DNA of 64,000 bases, from contig NZ_CP070490.1 in the NCBI RefSeq assembly GCF_016925635.1, positions 1,736,001-1,800,000 on the forward strand, given 5' to 3'. A program made the translations under genes and the position numbers. The notes below the pieces were generated by a model. That model was not told the DNA's origin. It ran no database searches and saw only the letters and a program-made list of their open reading frames with translations. Shown here one piece after another: positions 1-8,786 of the stretch (the stretch's first letter is position 1; the number at the start of each line of letters is the position of its first letter). The DNA is from Lysinibacillus fusiformis. GTDB taxonomy: Bacteria; Bacillota; Bacilli; Bacillales_A; Planococcaceae.

Positions 1-184
1 TTGTAGCGATTAAACCAAAAGCAGAGGCAAAACAATATACCGCAATTAATGCGGTATAACTAATAAACAATTGAGCAATTTTTGTATAATTGTAGCGTTG
101 TAGAAATACGTATAAACATAAATACAAATTTAGTACACCTGATGTACAGCTAAGAGTAATGAAAGCAGTCAATTGCGAATTCAT
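1..184 (-). CDS. 7TM sensor protein, N-terminal fragment (runs off window)
   Basis: An open frame starts at the ATG at 184, preceded by an AGAGG ribosome site, and leaves the window at base 1. The 61 visible residues are mostly hydrophobic, with at least two membrane segments. They resemble the 7TM N-terminal region found on some histidine kinases and diguanylate cyclases of Bacillales. The output domain lies outside the window, so enzymatic function cannot be given. The gene is divergent from the BRCT gene that follows. Confidence 0.5.
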   Translation of the reverse strand, partial: MNSQLTAFITLSCTSGVLNLYLCLYVFLQRYNYTKIAQLFISYTALIAVYCFASAFGLIAT

Positions 185-296
185 GTCTATGTACCTCTTT
201 AAATTTTTAATTTTAATGTAGCATACATATAAAATTTTGTGGATTTATTTATTGATTAAATTGCATCTAAAAGTGAATTTTTAAGGAGTAACGAAT

Positions 297-629
297 ATGA
301 TCAATAAGGACAACGCAGAAATCATTTTCTTTTCTGATTCAGTTGAAAATCTAACCCACCCTTTTTATAATAAACAAATCGTTTTTACAGGCGCACTTTC
401 CACCATGACACGTTCCGAAGCCGCCAAACAAGTAAAAGCTTATGGAGGGTATTTACAGGGAGCTGTTACACAGCAAACGGATTTCGTCATTCTTGGTGAT
501 AAACGTCGCGGTATAAGCGCCAAGCAGCATAAAGCCGAGCAGCTAATGAGTCAGGGGCAAGACATTCAAATCTTGATAGAAGATGATTTTTTATGGCTTA
601 TTTCGATACCAAGGGAAATTGACAAGTAA
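297..629 (+). CDS. BRCT-domain protein
   Basis: This 110-residue protein is essentially one BRCT domain (about residues 24-105). The pattern is NKQIVFTGALSTMTRSEA, then a G-G-Y turn, then TDFVILGD, as in the C-terminal domain of NAD-dependent DNA ligase. BRCT domains bind phosphoproteins or DNA ends. No catalytic domain is attached. The ATG is preceded by TAAGGAG. Free-standing BRCT proteins occur in Bacillales, but the partner of this one cannot be read from context. A convergent hairpin follows directly. Confidence 0.75.
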   Translation: MINKDNAEIIFFSDSVENLTHPFYNKQIVFTGALSTMTRSEAAKQVKAYGGYLQGAVTQQTDFVILGDKRRGISAKQHKAEQLMSQGQDIQILIEDDFLWLISIPREIDK

Positions 630-667
630 AAAGAGTATGTAAGGTTGTTCTTCTTACATACTCTTTT
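628..667. terminator. Bidirectional terminator between BRCT gene and DUF4179 gene
   Basis: The inverted repeat aaaagagtatgtaag / cttacatactctttt has a 10-nt loop. The A-run and T-run on either side allow it to end both converging transcripts. Confidence 0.8.
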
Positions 668-674
668 CATATTT

Positions 675-1763
675 TTACTTTATCGGAACAACAATAGGCT
701 TCAATGTATACGGCTCTTTTATCGGTTCTAATGCTCCTGTACTATCCTTAATTTTGTATACACCTACTACAGGGGTGATCATAATCGAGGTAGCTTGTTC
801 ATCAAAGTTGTTTGCAACAATACGAGGGAAATTTCCACGCCCTTTAAAATCAGTATTATGACTAGTTCCTCTAAAATGAATGACATTATAATCATTCCCT
901 AAATCATCTGTCACAATATAGTCAATAAGAACTCCTCGCCAAGCTTCATTTTCTTTTTCCACCAAAACTTCTTCGGAAAGATAAAATGTTGTAGAGATAG
1001 GTGTTTTCGTTATTTTAAAAGCTTCAATTTTTATACCTTCCCCTTCTGTTTTCATACTATCCTTTTCCACCTTTATTGTTTCACTTTCAAGCTTCTCTAA
1101 AGTAAATTCAAATGCCCAGTCGCCTGCTACTGAATTATTTACATTATTTAAATCAACAATTTGATTTCCTTGAAAATTAATGTGAACTTCCTCGGGCTTT
1201 GAGCCTCTAATGAGTTCAAAAATATACAATACTGCATACTCATTGCTGTTTATCTTTTGAACCAAATAATTTGTTGAATAGCCGTCATATCGATACCTAT
1301 TACCAAATTCCTCAGCAGTTAGTTCACGATTCTCACCATATAATACTGGCCTTTCTCCTAAATCCTTTTCACTTTTAATAGTGTAAGCAATCGTAATATT
1401 TTCGCCATCATATACAGCATCTGTAACGGTGACTTCAACTTCATTACTTTCTTGGCTCACTCCAACACTTGTAGAATAGTGATCATAATTGTTAAATACA
1501 TACCTTTCATCATCAATAAACAATTCGAATATATTTCCGATAAACGGTAAATTTGCAGCAAATGTAGGAAATGTATAACCAAGTGTCATACTGAACGCAA
1601 TAAAAAAAGTAGCTGCAACAATAAAATTTTTAATGAATTGCCTTTTCTTTTTGACCATCATGACATTTCTTTTAACTCTCTCTTTTTCAACCGTGCTCAC
1701 TTCCATCGGCTCTATATTGATATCAAGATTTAAATCATTAAATTGTTTATATAGCTTTTTCAT
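675..1763 (-). CDS. DUF4179 membrane protein, probable anti-sigma factor
   Basis: A 362-residue protein with a short charged cytoplasmic N-terminus (about 1-41), one membrane helix (about 43-65) and a large extracytoplasmic region of the DUF4179 type. Its ATG overlaps the stop of the upstream ECF sigma factor (ATGA), so the two are translationally coupled. In Bacillales such pairs are a sigma factor and its membrane anti-sigma factor. Here the role is inferred from topology and coupling. The cytoplasmic part is short and has no zinc motif. The signal sensed is unknown. Confidence 0.7.
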   Translation of the reverse strand: MKKLYKQFNDLNLDINIEPMEVSTVEKERVKRNVMMVKKKRQFIKNFIVAATFFIAFSMTLGYTFPTFAANLPFIGNIFELFIDDERYVFNNYDHYSTSVGVSQESNEVEVTVTDAVYDGENITIAYTIKSEKDLGERPVLYGENRELTAEEFGNRYRYDGYSTNYLVQKINSNEYAVLYIFELIRGSKPEEVHINFQGNQIVDLNNVNNSVAGDWAFEFTLEKLESETIKVEKDSMKTEGEGIKIEAFKITKTPISTTFYLSEEVLVEKENEAWRGVLIDYIVTDDLGNDYNVIHFRGTSHNTDFKGRGNFPRIVANNFDEQATSIMITPVVGVYKIKDSTGALEPIKEPYTLKPIVVPIK

Positions 1764-2314
1764 GTCATACTTCCCCCCAAACGAATTTGCTGTAATCGTT
1801 TTTTCCCACGATATAATCGATTATCGATAGCAGCTTTTGTTAAACCACAATGGATAGCAATTTCTTCGTTTTTCATATTTAAAAAGTATTTCATCGTAAA
1901 AATATCTCGGTCTAACTGCTCTAATTGCTTCATCATTATGAGCAATTCCTCCGTCGTTGTCTTGATTAAGTATTCCTCTTCAGCCGATATTGCGGCTTCA
2001 CCTGTTTCATTTAGCTCATAAAAATATGGCGTTTTAGACAACCTTCTTTGTTGTGAAATGGCTTTAAACTTTGCTATCGTGCAAATCCATCTTCTAAAAT
2101 CCTCTTTATCGCCTCTAAATTGTTTAGCATTTTCATAAGCCCCTAGAAATGTATCACTAATACATTCCTCTATTATTTGAGGATCATTATAGGATTTTAG
2201 AGCATTATAAATAATCGCTTTGACAATCCCCATATATTCATCAATGACATATTGAAGTGCTTCTTCCCGTTTTTTCTTAAGATGTTTTATAAAATTTTCA
2301 TCTGTTACCCTCAT
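1760..2314 (-). CDS. ECF-type RNA polymerase sigma factor
   Basis: A sigma-70 family protein of 184 residues. Region 2 covers about residues 20-90 (ISDTFLGAYENAKQF, then RRWICTIAKFKAI). Region 4 with a helix-turn-helix covers about 125-178 (IFTMKYFLNMKNEEIAIHCG, then RLYRGKKRLQ). No region 3 is present, as expected for ECF factors. It overlaps the downstream DUF4179 gene by 4 nt and probably directs that two-gene operon. Target promoters cannot be inferred. Confidence 0.85.
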   Translation of the reverse strand: MRVTDENFIKHLKKKREEALQYVIDEYMGIVKAIIYNALKSYNDPQIIEECISDTFLGAYENAKQFRGDKEDFRRWICTIAKFKAISQQRRLSKTPYFYELNETGEAAISAEEEYLIKTTTEELLIMMKQLEQLDRDIFTMKYFLNMKNEEIAIHCGLTKAAIDNRLYRGKKRLQQIRLGGSMT

Positions 2315-2434
2315 GCAAACACCCTTTCTTCCACCAACATAAAGGATCCTTTATATAAAACATCGCTCAATCTTAAATTTCTTCTCATATTACGCAAAAA
2401 TATTTATAATTTCAATTTTTTAACAAATATAAAA

Positions 2435-2458
2435 GGCTAAATCTCAATTGATTTAGCC
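2435..2458. terminator. Terminator of the cyclophilin gene
   Basis: Inverted repeat ggctaaatc / gatttagcc. On the minus strand it is followed by TTTTATATTT, which places it as the terminator of the gene ending at 2513. Confidence 0.7.
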
Positions 2459-2512
2459 TTTCTAATGTTTATATTAAGTTTTGGATTTTAGCAAATAGCA
2501 TTGAGACACAAA

Positions 2513-3187
2513 CTACTTGTTTACCTGAGGTGCTGGATAATCAAAGCCTTTTGTATCCACTTCTACCTTTTTCATTTGCTGATCTTCTAGTGGTTTATTT
2601 GTGGCGTCTCTCTCAACCGCAACAATGGCATCGACTGTTTCCATCCCCTCGATCACCTTCCCAAAAGCAGCATATTTCCCATCAAGATGTGATGCTTCCT
2701 TTACCATAATGAAAAATTGTGAGCCTGCTGAGTTTGGATCATCTGAACGGGCCATCGAAATAACACCACGTTCATGCTTCATATTATTTTCAAATCCGTT
2801 TAAAGAAAACTCACCATTAATCGTATAATCAGGTCCTCCAGTACCATTTCCCGTAGGATCTCCACCCTGAATCATAAAATCAGGAATAACACGGTGGAAA
2901 ATAAGGCCATCATAGAATCCATCTTTTACTAAAGCAATAAAGTTAGCTACTGTATTCGGTGCTACAGTAGGCTCTAATTCAATAACAATTTTTTCATCAT
3001 TGCTCATCGTAATCGTCACAATTGGATTTTCCTTTACCTTTGACGCATAATCCACTGCTTCTTGCGTTTCCTTAGCCGTGTTACTCTCTGTTTTATCACT
3101 ATCCTTAGCTGTACCACAGCCTGTCAAAACAACAATAATGGCAAGTAGTGATAGCATAAAATACAAACCTTTATTACGTGCGAACAT
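2513..3187 (-). CDS. Peptidyl-prolyl cis-trans isomerase, cyclophilin-type lipoprotein
   Basis: A 224-residue protein with a lipoprotein signal peptide (hydrophobic residues about 8-22, lipobox LTGC, lipidated Cys24). A low-complexity spacer is followed by a cyclophilin domain (about 52-215) with [33 protein letters not shown] and [10 protein letters not shown]. It should catalyse proline isomerisation in secreted proteins at the outer face of the membrane. It is longer than cytosolic PpiB because of the signal and linker. It is transcribed alone. Confidence 0.9.
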   Translation of the reverse strand: MFARNKGLYFMLSLLAIIVVLTGCGTAKDSDKTESNTAKETQEAVDYASKVKENPIVTITMSNDEKIVIELEPTVAPNTVANFIALVKDGFYDGLIFHRVIPDFMIQGGDPTGNGTGGPDYTINGEFSLNGFENNMKHERGVISMARSDDPNSAGSQFFIMVKEASHLDGKYAAFGKVIEGMETVDAIVAVERDATNKPLEDQQMKKVEVDTKGFDYPAPQVNK

Positions 3188-3390
3188 ATCCTTTTCAACT
3201 CCTCTTGTTAAACATCAATTCATTATAAAACTATCCAATCTTTAGGACAAATCTAAGAGAGACAATGACAGGATATTCCTATCATCGTCTCTACTTTTTA
3301 TTTCTACTCTATTAAAGTGGTATGTTGCAAAATGACAATATTCTCTGCTTACACATTTGGAATTTAGTTGTTTTATAAATGTGCATGACC

Positions 3391-5262
3391 TCAATAAATG
3401 ATAATCCCTTTGTCTAAAACAGATTGATTTTGTACCTGATTTCCTAAAATATATAGCTTTTTTAAGTTAGGTAAATTCACTAATGGCTCTACATTTGAAA
3501 TGGCGTTATTTTCTAAATGAAGCACCTCTATTTGTTGCCAATTTCCCAAGAAATTTAACGATTGTAGTGAACTATCTTGTAACGTGAAAGAACGCAAATT
3601 TGAAAAGCCAGCAAAGTAAGGCATGATCTTATCCACTTCTTGTACCCAATTGTCATTATCAATTTGAATCGAGACATCCTTCAAAGTTAAATGCTCTAGC
3701 ACGTTGTTCGTAAATGGTTTACTATTCACTTGAAAATTACATTCATAACAGTTTAACGTTTTTACGTGCTGTAAATTGAATAAGTCATTGGTTTCTTCAT
3801 AAAAGAGGGTCTCATTTAAATTGATTGTTTGCAAATCTGGTAGGTCATTTAATGAACGAATACCTTTAAGAATGCCATACTCCATGACTGTAAGCTGTTC
3901 TAACTGTGGATATTTCAATAATTCTGCACCATTCAATTGGGATTCCGAACCGCTTATAGAAACCGTCAAATCTCTTAAAGCTGGTGCCTCTAACTTTGGT
4001 AAAAACGAACTCTTTAGTTCTGCTTTTTTCAAATGGGGTACTACAATCGATGACATATCACCATGATAACCAGTTAACGATAACTCCGTCAGTGACGTTA
4101 GACTGTTCACAATATCCAATAATTCCACTTGACCAGGAGAGGCTAATCGTAGCTTTGTTAAAGATGACATATTTCTAAGCCTATCTAAATTGATTATATT
4201 CATGGATTCAAGATCTAAAGATTGTAGTTTAGGCATGTTTTGTATAAAATCAAGCGTTTTTAAATTTCTTACTGATGTAAGCTTCAATTCTTGTAATTGA
4301 GTCAGTGAGTAAAGTGGGCTAAAATCTGTAGCTTCACTAATGTCTATTGCTAACGACTCTAAATTAGTAAATGTAGACAGCCACTTTAAATCATTGATTG
4401 AGTTTAAGGACAGTGATTTCAGTGGTAATTTATTTAGAATCTGAAAATCTGTCACCTCTTCAGTCACATAAGATAGTTCAAGTGATTGAAGATTAGGAAA
4501 CTCTAATAATAAAGCAAGTTCATCATTACTTCTAATTTGGATAGAGAGCTCTTTAACATTTGACTTATCACTAAAATATTCTGCAATTTTACTAAATGAT
4601 TCATTAAAGCTACCTGTATAACTTTTTAAGTTTTTAAGATGTTGGAAGCTTACCTTTTCACTTTGTGATATTTCATAATCATTCATGAGCTTTAAAACCG
4701 TTAGTCCAGTAAAGGCCTCAAAGTCCTTTTGTTGGATTTCTTGCGTATTTAATATCTTATCCATAATGATATACGTAGAAATTTTAGCTTCCTTATTTGT
4801 AAAAGGATCTTCTAGACTATAATCAAAATGCCATTGTTCGTCAGAATAGTAGGCAGCCAAATATCGAATACTTGCCATCTCTTCTTTTGCTGGCATCGCC
4901 CCACCTTTATCAAAAATATCTTTTAAAAAGAACAGAAGAACTTCACTTTCAGGCATTGTTCGAACAGATATTTCTTCACGGTTTCCATGCTCTGTTTGAT
5001 TACTGCTTAAAAGGAAATACCCAAGGAATACGCACATCATGATAATTGGTAGCAGAAGGAGCAGCTTTAAATTTGTTTTTGGACGGGATGTTGTATTAGG
5101 AGAAGCTGTCCCATAATAATTATTAATCGTTTGATCTACATAATAAACTTTATTCTCTTTTAACATGATTTCAGTATCACAAAAAGGACATTTGAATGTT
5201 TGCTCTTCTTTATATTCAATTTTCCCATTACAATTTGGACAATTTAATTTAATAAATTCCAC
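3391..5262 (-). CDS. Zinc-ribbon, membrane-anchored leucine-rich-repeat protein
   Basis: I place the start at the GTG at 5262, behind GGGAGGG, giving 623 residues. The first 35 residues hold a zinc ribbon of two CPxC pairs (CPNCNGK and CPFCDTE). One membrane helix follows near residues 67-88. About 450 residues of irregular leucine-rich repeats (LxxLxLxxxxxLxxL) run to the C-terminus. The architecture suggests a cytoplasmic zinc module joined to an external protein-binding surface. No catalytic motif is visible and I do not recognise a named family. It is monocistronic. Confidence 0.6.
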   Translation of the reverse strand: MEFIKLNCPNCNGKIEYKEEQTFKCPFCDTEIMLKENKVYYVDQTINNYYGTASPNTTSRPKTNLKLLLLLPIIMMCVFLGYFLLSSNQTEHGNREEISVRTMPESEVLLFFLKDIFDKGGAMPAKEEMASIRYLAAYYSDEQWHFDYSLEDPFTNKEAKISTYIIMDKILNTQEIQQKDFEAFTGLTVLKLMNDYEISQSEKVSFQHLKNLKSYTGSFNESFSKIAEYFSDKSNVKELSIQIRSNDELALLLEFPNLQSLELSYVTEEVTDFQILNKLPLKSLSLNSINDLKWLSTFTNLESLAIDISEATDFSPLYSLTQLQELKLTSVRNLKTLDFIQNMPKLQSLDLESMNIINLDRLRNMSSLTKLRLASPGQVELLDIVNSLTSLTELSLTGYHGDMSSIVVPHLKKAELKSSFLPKLEAPALRDLTVSISGSESQLNGAELLKYPQLEQLTVMEYGILKGIRSLNDLPDLQTINLNETLFYEETNDLFNLQHVKTLNCYECNFQVNSKPFTNNVLEHLTLKDVSIQIDNDNWVQEVDKIMPYFAGFSNLRSFTLQDSSLQSLNFLGNWQQIEVLHLENNAISNVEPLVNLPNLKKLYILGNQVQNQSVLDKGIIIY

Positions 5263-5544
5263 TGGCAGCCCTCCCAACTCTATTTTCCATTAAGCTTAGT
5301 TGTCTAAAAAATAAATGTCAATATTTATGAAATATAGGCAAACTACCTGAGACTAAATCCGCAGTGCAGAGCCAGATTTTTCAAATTCTAACTTATTATA
5401 TTTTTTCCTCTAATCTAAGAGAACCTAAGTCTAAATACGATTATGCATTTCCATCCTTAAGCTAAGCCAATTAACTATGTAGAAATAATGTAAATATGAT
5501 ATCTTTTTGCAAGGTAGTATTTTGGAAAGAGAGGATATTTATCA

Positions 5545-6522
5545 ATGAATCAAAATAATTTCTGGCTTGATTTACCACGGCCATTTTTCATTTTAGCTCC
5601 TATGGAGGATGTGACAGATGTTGTATTTCGTCATGTCATTCAGGAGGCAGGGAGACCTGATGTATTTTTTACGGAATTCACCAATACGACGAGCTATTGT
5701 CATCCAGATGGCTTAGATAATGTACGTAACCGCTTAGCTTTCACAGAAGATGAGCAACCCATTGTTGCACATATTTGGGGAGACAACCCTGAACATTTTC
5801 GTCAAATGAGTATTGGTATGAAGGAATTAGGTTTTAAGGGAATTGATATTAATATGGGCTGCCCAGTTGATAATGTAGCAGAAAGAGGTAAAGGAGCTGG
5901 CTTAATTCTTCACCCTGAACTAGCCGCAGATATTATTCAAGCAGCCAAAGCAGGTGGATTACCAGTTAGTGTTAAAACAAGACTTGGCTTTACGGATGTA
6001 GCAGAATGGCGTGAGTGGCTTACCCATATTTTAAAACAGAATATCGCCAATCTTTCTATTCATCTCCGTACACGGGAAGAAATGAGCAAGGTCGCTGCAC
6101 ATTGGGAATTAATTGCAGATATCAAAAAACTACGTGATGAAGTTGCTCCTCAAACATTACTGACAATCAACGGTGATATTCCTGATCGTTTAACAGGTCT
6201 AAAACTAGTTGAGCAATACGGTATCGATGGTGTAATGATTGGACGCGGTGTGTTTTCAAACCCATTTGCCTTTGAAAAGGAACCTAAAGAGCATAGCGCC
6301 AAAGAATACCTTAACTTACTGTACTTACACCTTGATCTTCATGACCACTATGCCAAGGAATTCGAAACGCGTTCATTTAAAGCATTACAGCGTTTCTTTA
6401 AAATATATGTACGTGGCTTCAAAGGGGCTAGTCAATTGAGAGTTCAATTACTGAACGCAAATTCTACTGATGAAGTCCGTGAATTACTAGCTGCGTATAT
6501 TACTCTCGAACTAACGGAGTAA
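5545..6522 (+). CDS. dus: tRNA-dihydrouridine synthase
   Basis: A 325-residue FMN-dependent Dus TIM barrel. The N-terminal LAPMEDVTD loop is present, the catalytic cysteine lies in [10 protein letters not shown], then come the FMN/phosphate segments VSVKTRLG and LTINGDI and the [11 protein letters not shown] motif. It reduces uridines in the tRNA D-loop with NADPH. The C-terminal helical tRNA-binding domain (about 245-320) is present. It has its own ribosome site (GAGAGG) and is followed by a palindromic terminator. Which Dus subgroup or uridine position it serves cannot be fixed here. Confidence 0.9.
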   Translation: MNQNNFWLDLPRPFFILAPMEDVTDVVFRHVIQEAGRPDVFFTEFTNTTSYCHPDGLDNVRNRLAFTEDEQPIVAHIWGDNPEHFRQMSIGMKELGFKGIDINMGCPVDNVAERGKGAGLILHPELAADIIQAAKAGGLPVSVKTRLGFTDVAEWREWLTHILKQNIANLSIHLRTREEMSKVAAHWELIADIKKLRDEVAPQTLLTINGDIPDRLTGLKLVEQYGIDGVMIGRGVFSNPFAFEKEPKEHSAKEYLNLLYLHLDLHDHYAKEFETRSFKALQRFFKIYVRGFKGASQLRVQLLNANSTDEVRELLAAYITLELTE

Positions 6523-6552
6523 ATCTTTATTATAAGTTGCGATAAATAAAGA

Positions 6553-6576
6553 GGAGATTGGCTATAGCCAATCTCC
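6553..6576. terminator. Palindromic terminator after dus (copy 1 of a repeated palindrome)
   Basis: A perfect 24-nt palindrome (each half ggagattggcta) lies 31 nt after the dus stop codon. The same palindrome recurs at 8749-8774, beyond the IS and repeats. The T-rich tail is weak here. Confidence 0.6.
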
Positions 6577-6599
6577 CATGTTGTTAAAAAAAGATGATG

Positions 6600-6790
6600 T
6601 CAACGGCAGAAAAAGCAACTTTGCAAGGTGAGGGGTTGATTTCCGTTCCGCCAGCGTCCTTTCCAGGGGGCGTTCGATGAGCCGCTTCACTCACTTCCGT
6701 TCGCTCCAGGGTCTCCTCTGTGACGCTAAATCCCCTAGGAGTGACGCTGGCTCCACTCCAATCAACCATTCTGCAAAAGTGGCTTTTCCT
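6600..6790. repeat. Dispersed intergenic repeat, copy 1 (inverted orientation)
   Basis: A GC-richer block contains phrases such as gagccgcttcactcacttccg, tcccctaggagtgacgctgg and ctccactccaatcaacc. Its reverse complement resembles the second copy split by the IS (ggttggagtgga at one end, cggaaacc at the other). The outer ends are roughly complementary (gaaaaagcaactttgc versus gcaaaagtggcttttc), so the unit can fold on itself. No convincing gene lies in it. This type of repeat is common between genes in Bacillaceae. Confidence 0.55.
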
Positions 6791-6992
6791 TATCTTTCAT
6801 ACTAGCTAGCCGTAGTAATCAAATTAGCCTATTATTTGTATGATTAGAGAAAGGATAGACTCTTAATTTCATTGCGAAGAAGTGATGAGTGTCAAAAGCC
6901 CTCCATAAAATGGGTAGTGAAGACCTTCACTTTATTTGAAAACCTTTGCTAAAAAGTTAACATTTTGTAGGTTGGAGTGGAGGGCTACTTGA

Positions 6993-8586
6993 CCATAGCC
7001 GTGTCCTTAAGAAAACATCAGACATCCTACGCCAGATTTTCGTGTGTTTATCTTCTGTTTAAAATGGGTATTACACAAGGAGTGAGGGAAAAATGGCCTC
7101 ACTAAATAAACTATACAAATTATCCATCCAAATATTGGGTTTACATCGACTTTTAAGAAGTTTTGCGTTTTTTACACTTTAGGCAAAATGACGAAACGTT
7201 TCGGGTGAGCGTATCGAAATAGACATATAGCTGTTTTTTCGAATGCCACATACTTTTTAAAAGTCGATTTATTTGTTTTGCAATCAACCGGACCGTCTTT
7301 CTTTCACTAATCCTCCGTTTTCTTGTCACCCATAGATCATTTCTCATCATTCCCATGATCATTTCAGTCAATAAAAGCACAATACTTTGAAGATAGAAAT
7401 GACATAACCATCGTTCAATCTTCACCTTCTTCACCTTATCGACTTCTAAATCTGATTTCCATGTTTTAAATAAGAGCTCGATTTGCCAGCGTAATCGGTA
7501 AAGTTCATGAATTTCACTTGCTGGCATATCCTCTGGTACATTTGTTAAATAGATGACCACTCCAGGTATTTGTTCTACTTCATTTTTATGGACTTGCCCT
7601 TGTTTCTTTTGACGTCTTCTTTTTTCCCGCTTGTGTAGCTCTTTTTTCTGTTCCTCTGAGAGGCGATAGAGAATACAACGTGCAGGCATTTTTTCGTGTC
7701 GTCCTACAAATAATTGGGACCACTCTTTGTATTCGCCACGTACCATATCTAATGCGATTTCTTCTAAATGAATTTGTTTGTAACGGCGACTTTCAATCAA
7801 TTTCCCATTTGGATGACGAGGTGGATGACTTACTTCGACAAACAATTGCGTATCTTTTTTCGTTTTTGTGATATAGAAAGCACCTTTTGCGTGCACCTTT
7901 TTAAAAAAATCGAATTGAAAATAGCCTAAATCCTGTAGAACCAGTTCTCTCTCCTGAATCAAAGGTAATCGCGTCATTCCTGCTGGATTATCGGCATCAC
8001 GTCCGTTCATTAAATCAAAATAAAGTAGCTGTTGGGTTAAATAATCAAACTCCACTTGCACTTTAACAGACGAACAATGGACACCCTGAAAATTTCCCTG
8101 ATAGGCATCTGGCAATTTGATCGTTGTGCTATCTAAAATACGTATTCGAGTAAATGTGTATCCCGTTAGCTTGGGGAAGGCGAGTTGAAGCTGCGTTTTG
8201 AATAATCGTCCAAAAATGGTTTCCAAAAAAGTAACAGCCCGTTCATCAAAGCGTTTATTAAGAGCCGATTTCGTCATAAATATATCCTGCTCCGCCAAGT
8301 CCGTACAAAGCGTTTCAAGCGAATCACTGATAATCTCACTCTTTTTCAAAAACAGAAAGTGTAAAAATTGTGCCGCACTAAACGAACGCTCGCGTTGAAT
8401 AAAACCCGATAATCTACCCACCTCTTTTACTTCATTTTTCCCAAGTATCTGAAAAAGTGGCGCAAGTAATTGAATATTTTCTGGTTTCATTTTGCTGGAC
8501 CTCCTTTATCAAGTGTACTTATCTATACCTTGATAAGAGAAATATGAACCAACGAATAAAGGAAATCACTAAGGACACGGCTATGG
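6993..8586 (-). mobile_element. Complete IS4-family insertion sequence
   Basis: A 1594-bp element bounded by 17-bp inverted repeats CCATAGCCGTGTCCTTA (6993-7009 and the complement ending at 8586). The 8-bp direct repeat ctacttga flanks it at 6985-6992 and 8587-8594, read as the target duplication. It carries one intact transposase gene on the minus strand. It sits inside a copy of the dispersed intergenic repeat, so it disrupts no gene. Intact ends and gene suggest recent insertion. Confidence 0.85.
7153..8490 (-). CDS. IS4-family transposase
   Basis: A 445-residue DDE transposase. The first acidic residue is in RILDSTTIKLPD, the second in VLQDLGYFQFDFF, and the glutamate in the IS4 signature Y-x2-R-x3-E-x6-K (YRLRWQIELLFKTWK, about residue 330). 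Its length is normal for the family and no frame is broken. It lies between the inverted repeats of the IS and is probably functional. Confidence 0.9.
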   Translation of the reverse strand: MKPENIQLLAPLFQILGKNEVKEVGRLSGFIQRERSFSAAQFLHFLFLKKSEIISDSLETLCTDLAEQDIFMTKSALNKRFDERAVTFLETIFGRLFKTQLQLAFPKLTGYTFTRIRILDSTTIKLPDAYQGNFQGVHCSSVKVQVEFDYLTQQLLYFDLMNGRDADNPAGMTRLPLIQERELVLQDLGYFQFDFFKKVHAKGAFYITKTKKDTQLFVEVSHPPRHPNGKLIESRRYKQIHLEEIALDMVRGEYKEWSQLFVGRHEKMPARCILYRLSEEQKKELHKREKRRRQKKQGQVHKNEVEQIPGVVIYLTNVPEDMPASEIHELYRLRWQIELLFKTWKSDLEVDKVKKVKIERWLCHFYLQSIVLLLTEMIMGMMRNDLWVTRKRRISERKTVRLIAKQINRLLKSMWHSKKQLYVYFDTLTRNVSSFCLKCKKRKTS

Positions 8587-8705
8587 CTACTTGACTCCCG
8601 TGGGATAGCGAGACAGGCGAGCCACTAAACGGAGCGGGAGCGGAGGAAGCGGCTCGGCGCTCGCCCACAGGAAAGCAAGTAGCCTGCAACGGAAACCATT
8701 TTCAC
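8587..8705. repeat. Dispersed intergenic repeat, copy 2 (right part, split by IS)
   Basis: The block runs from ctcccgtgggatagcgagac to cctgcaacggaaacc. Its left part (ggttggagtggagggctact, near 6970-6992) is on the other side of the IS. Rejoining across the single target duplication gives one continuous unit resembling copy 1 in reverse. It is non-coding. Confidence 0.6.
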
Positions 8706-8748
8706 CTTTCACAAAAATTCTATTGATGGTTTTGTTTTTCAACACTAA

Positions 8749-8774
8749 GGGAGATTGGCTATAGCCAATCTCCC
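8749..8774. terminator. Palindromic terminator, copy 2
   Basis: A 26-nt perfect palindrome (half gggagattggcta) followed on the plus strand by TTTTATTT. It lies 12 nt past the end of the TerD-like gene (minus strand). It contains the palindrome found after dus. Confidence 0.6.
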
Positions 8775-8786
8775 TTTTATTTGCTT

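Noticed and set aside
3252..3292. Hairpin between the cyclophilin and LRR genes
   Set aside because: The stem is imperfect and its T-run is on the plus strand, where no gene ends, so it was not called a terminator.
6584..6769. Open frame of about 61 codons on the minus strand
   Set aside because: It lies wholly within the GC-richer dispersed repeat, has no ribosome site, and is explained by the repeat's composition.
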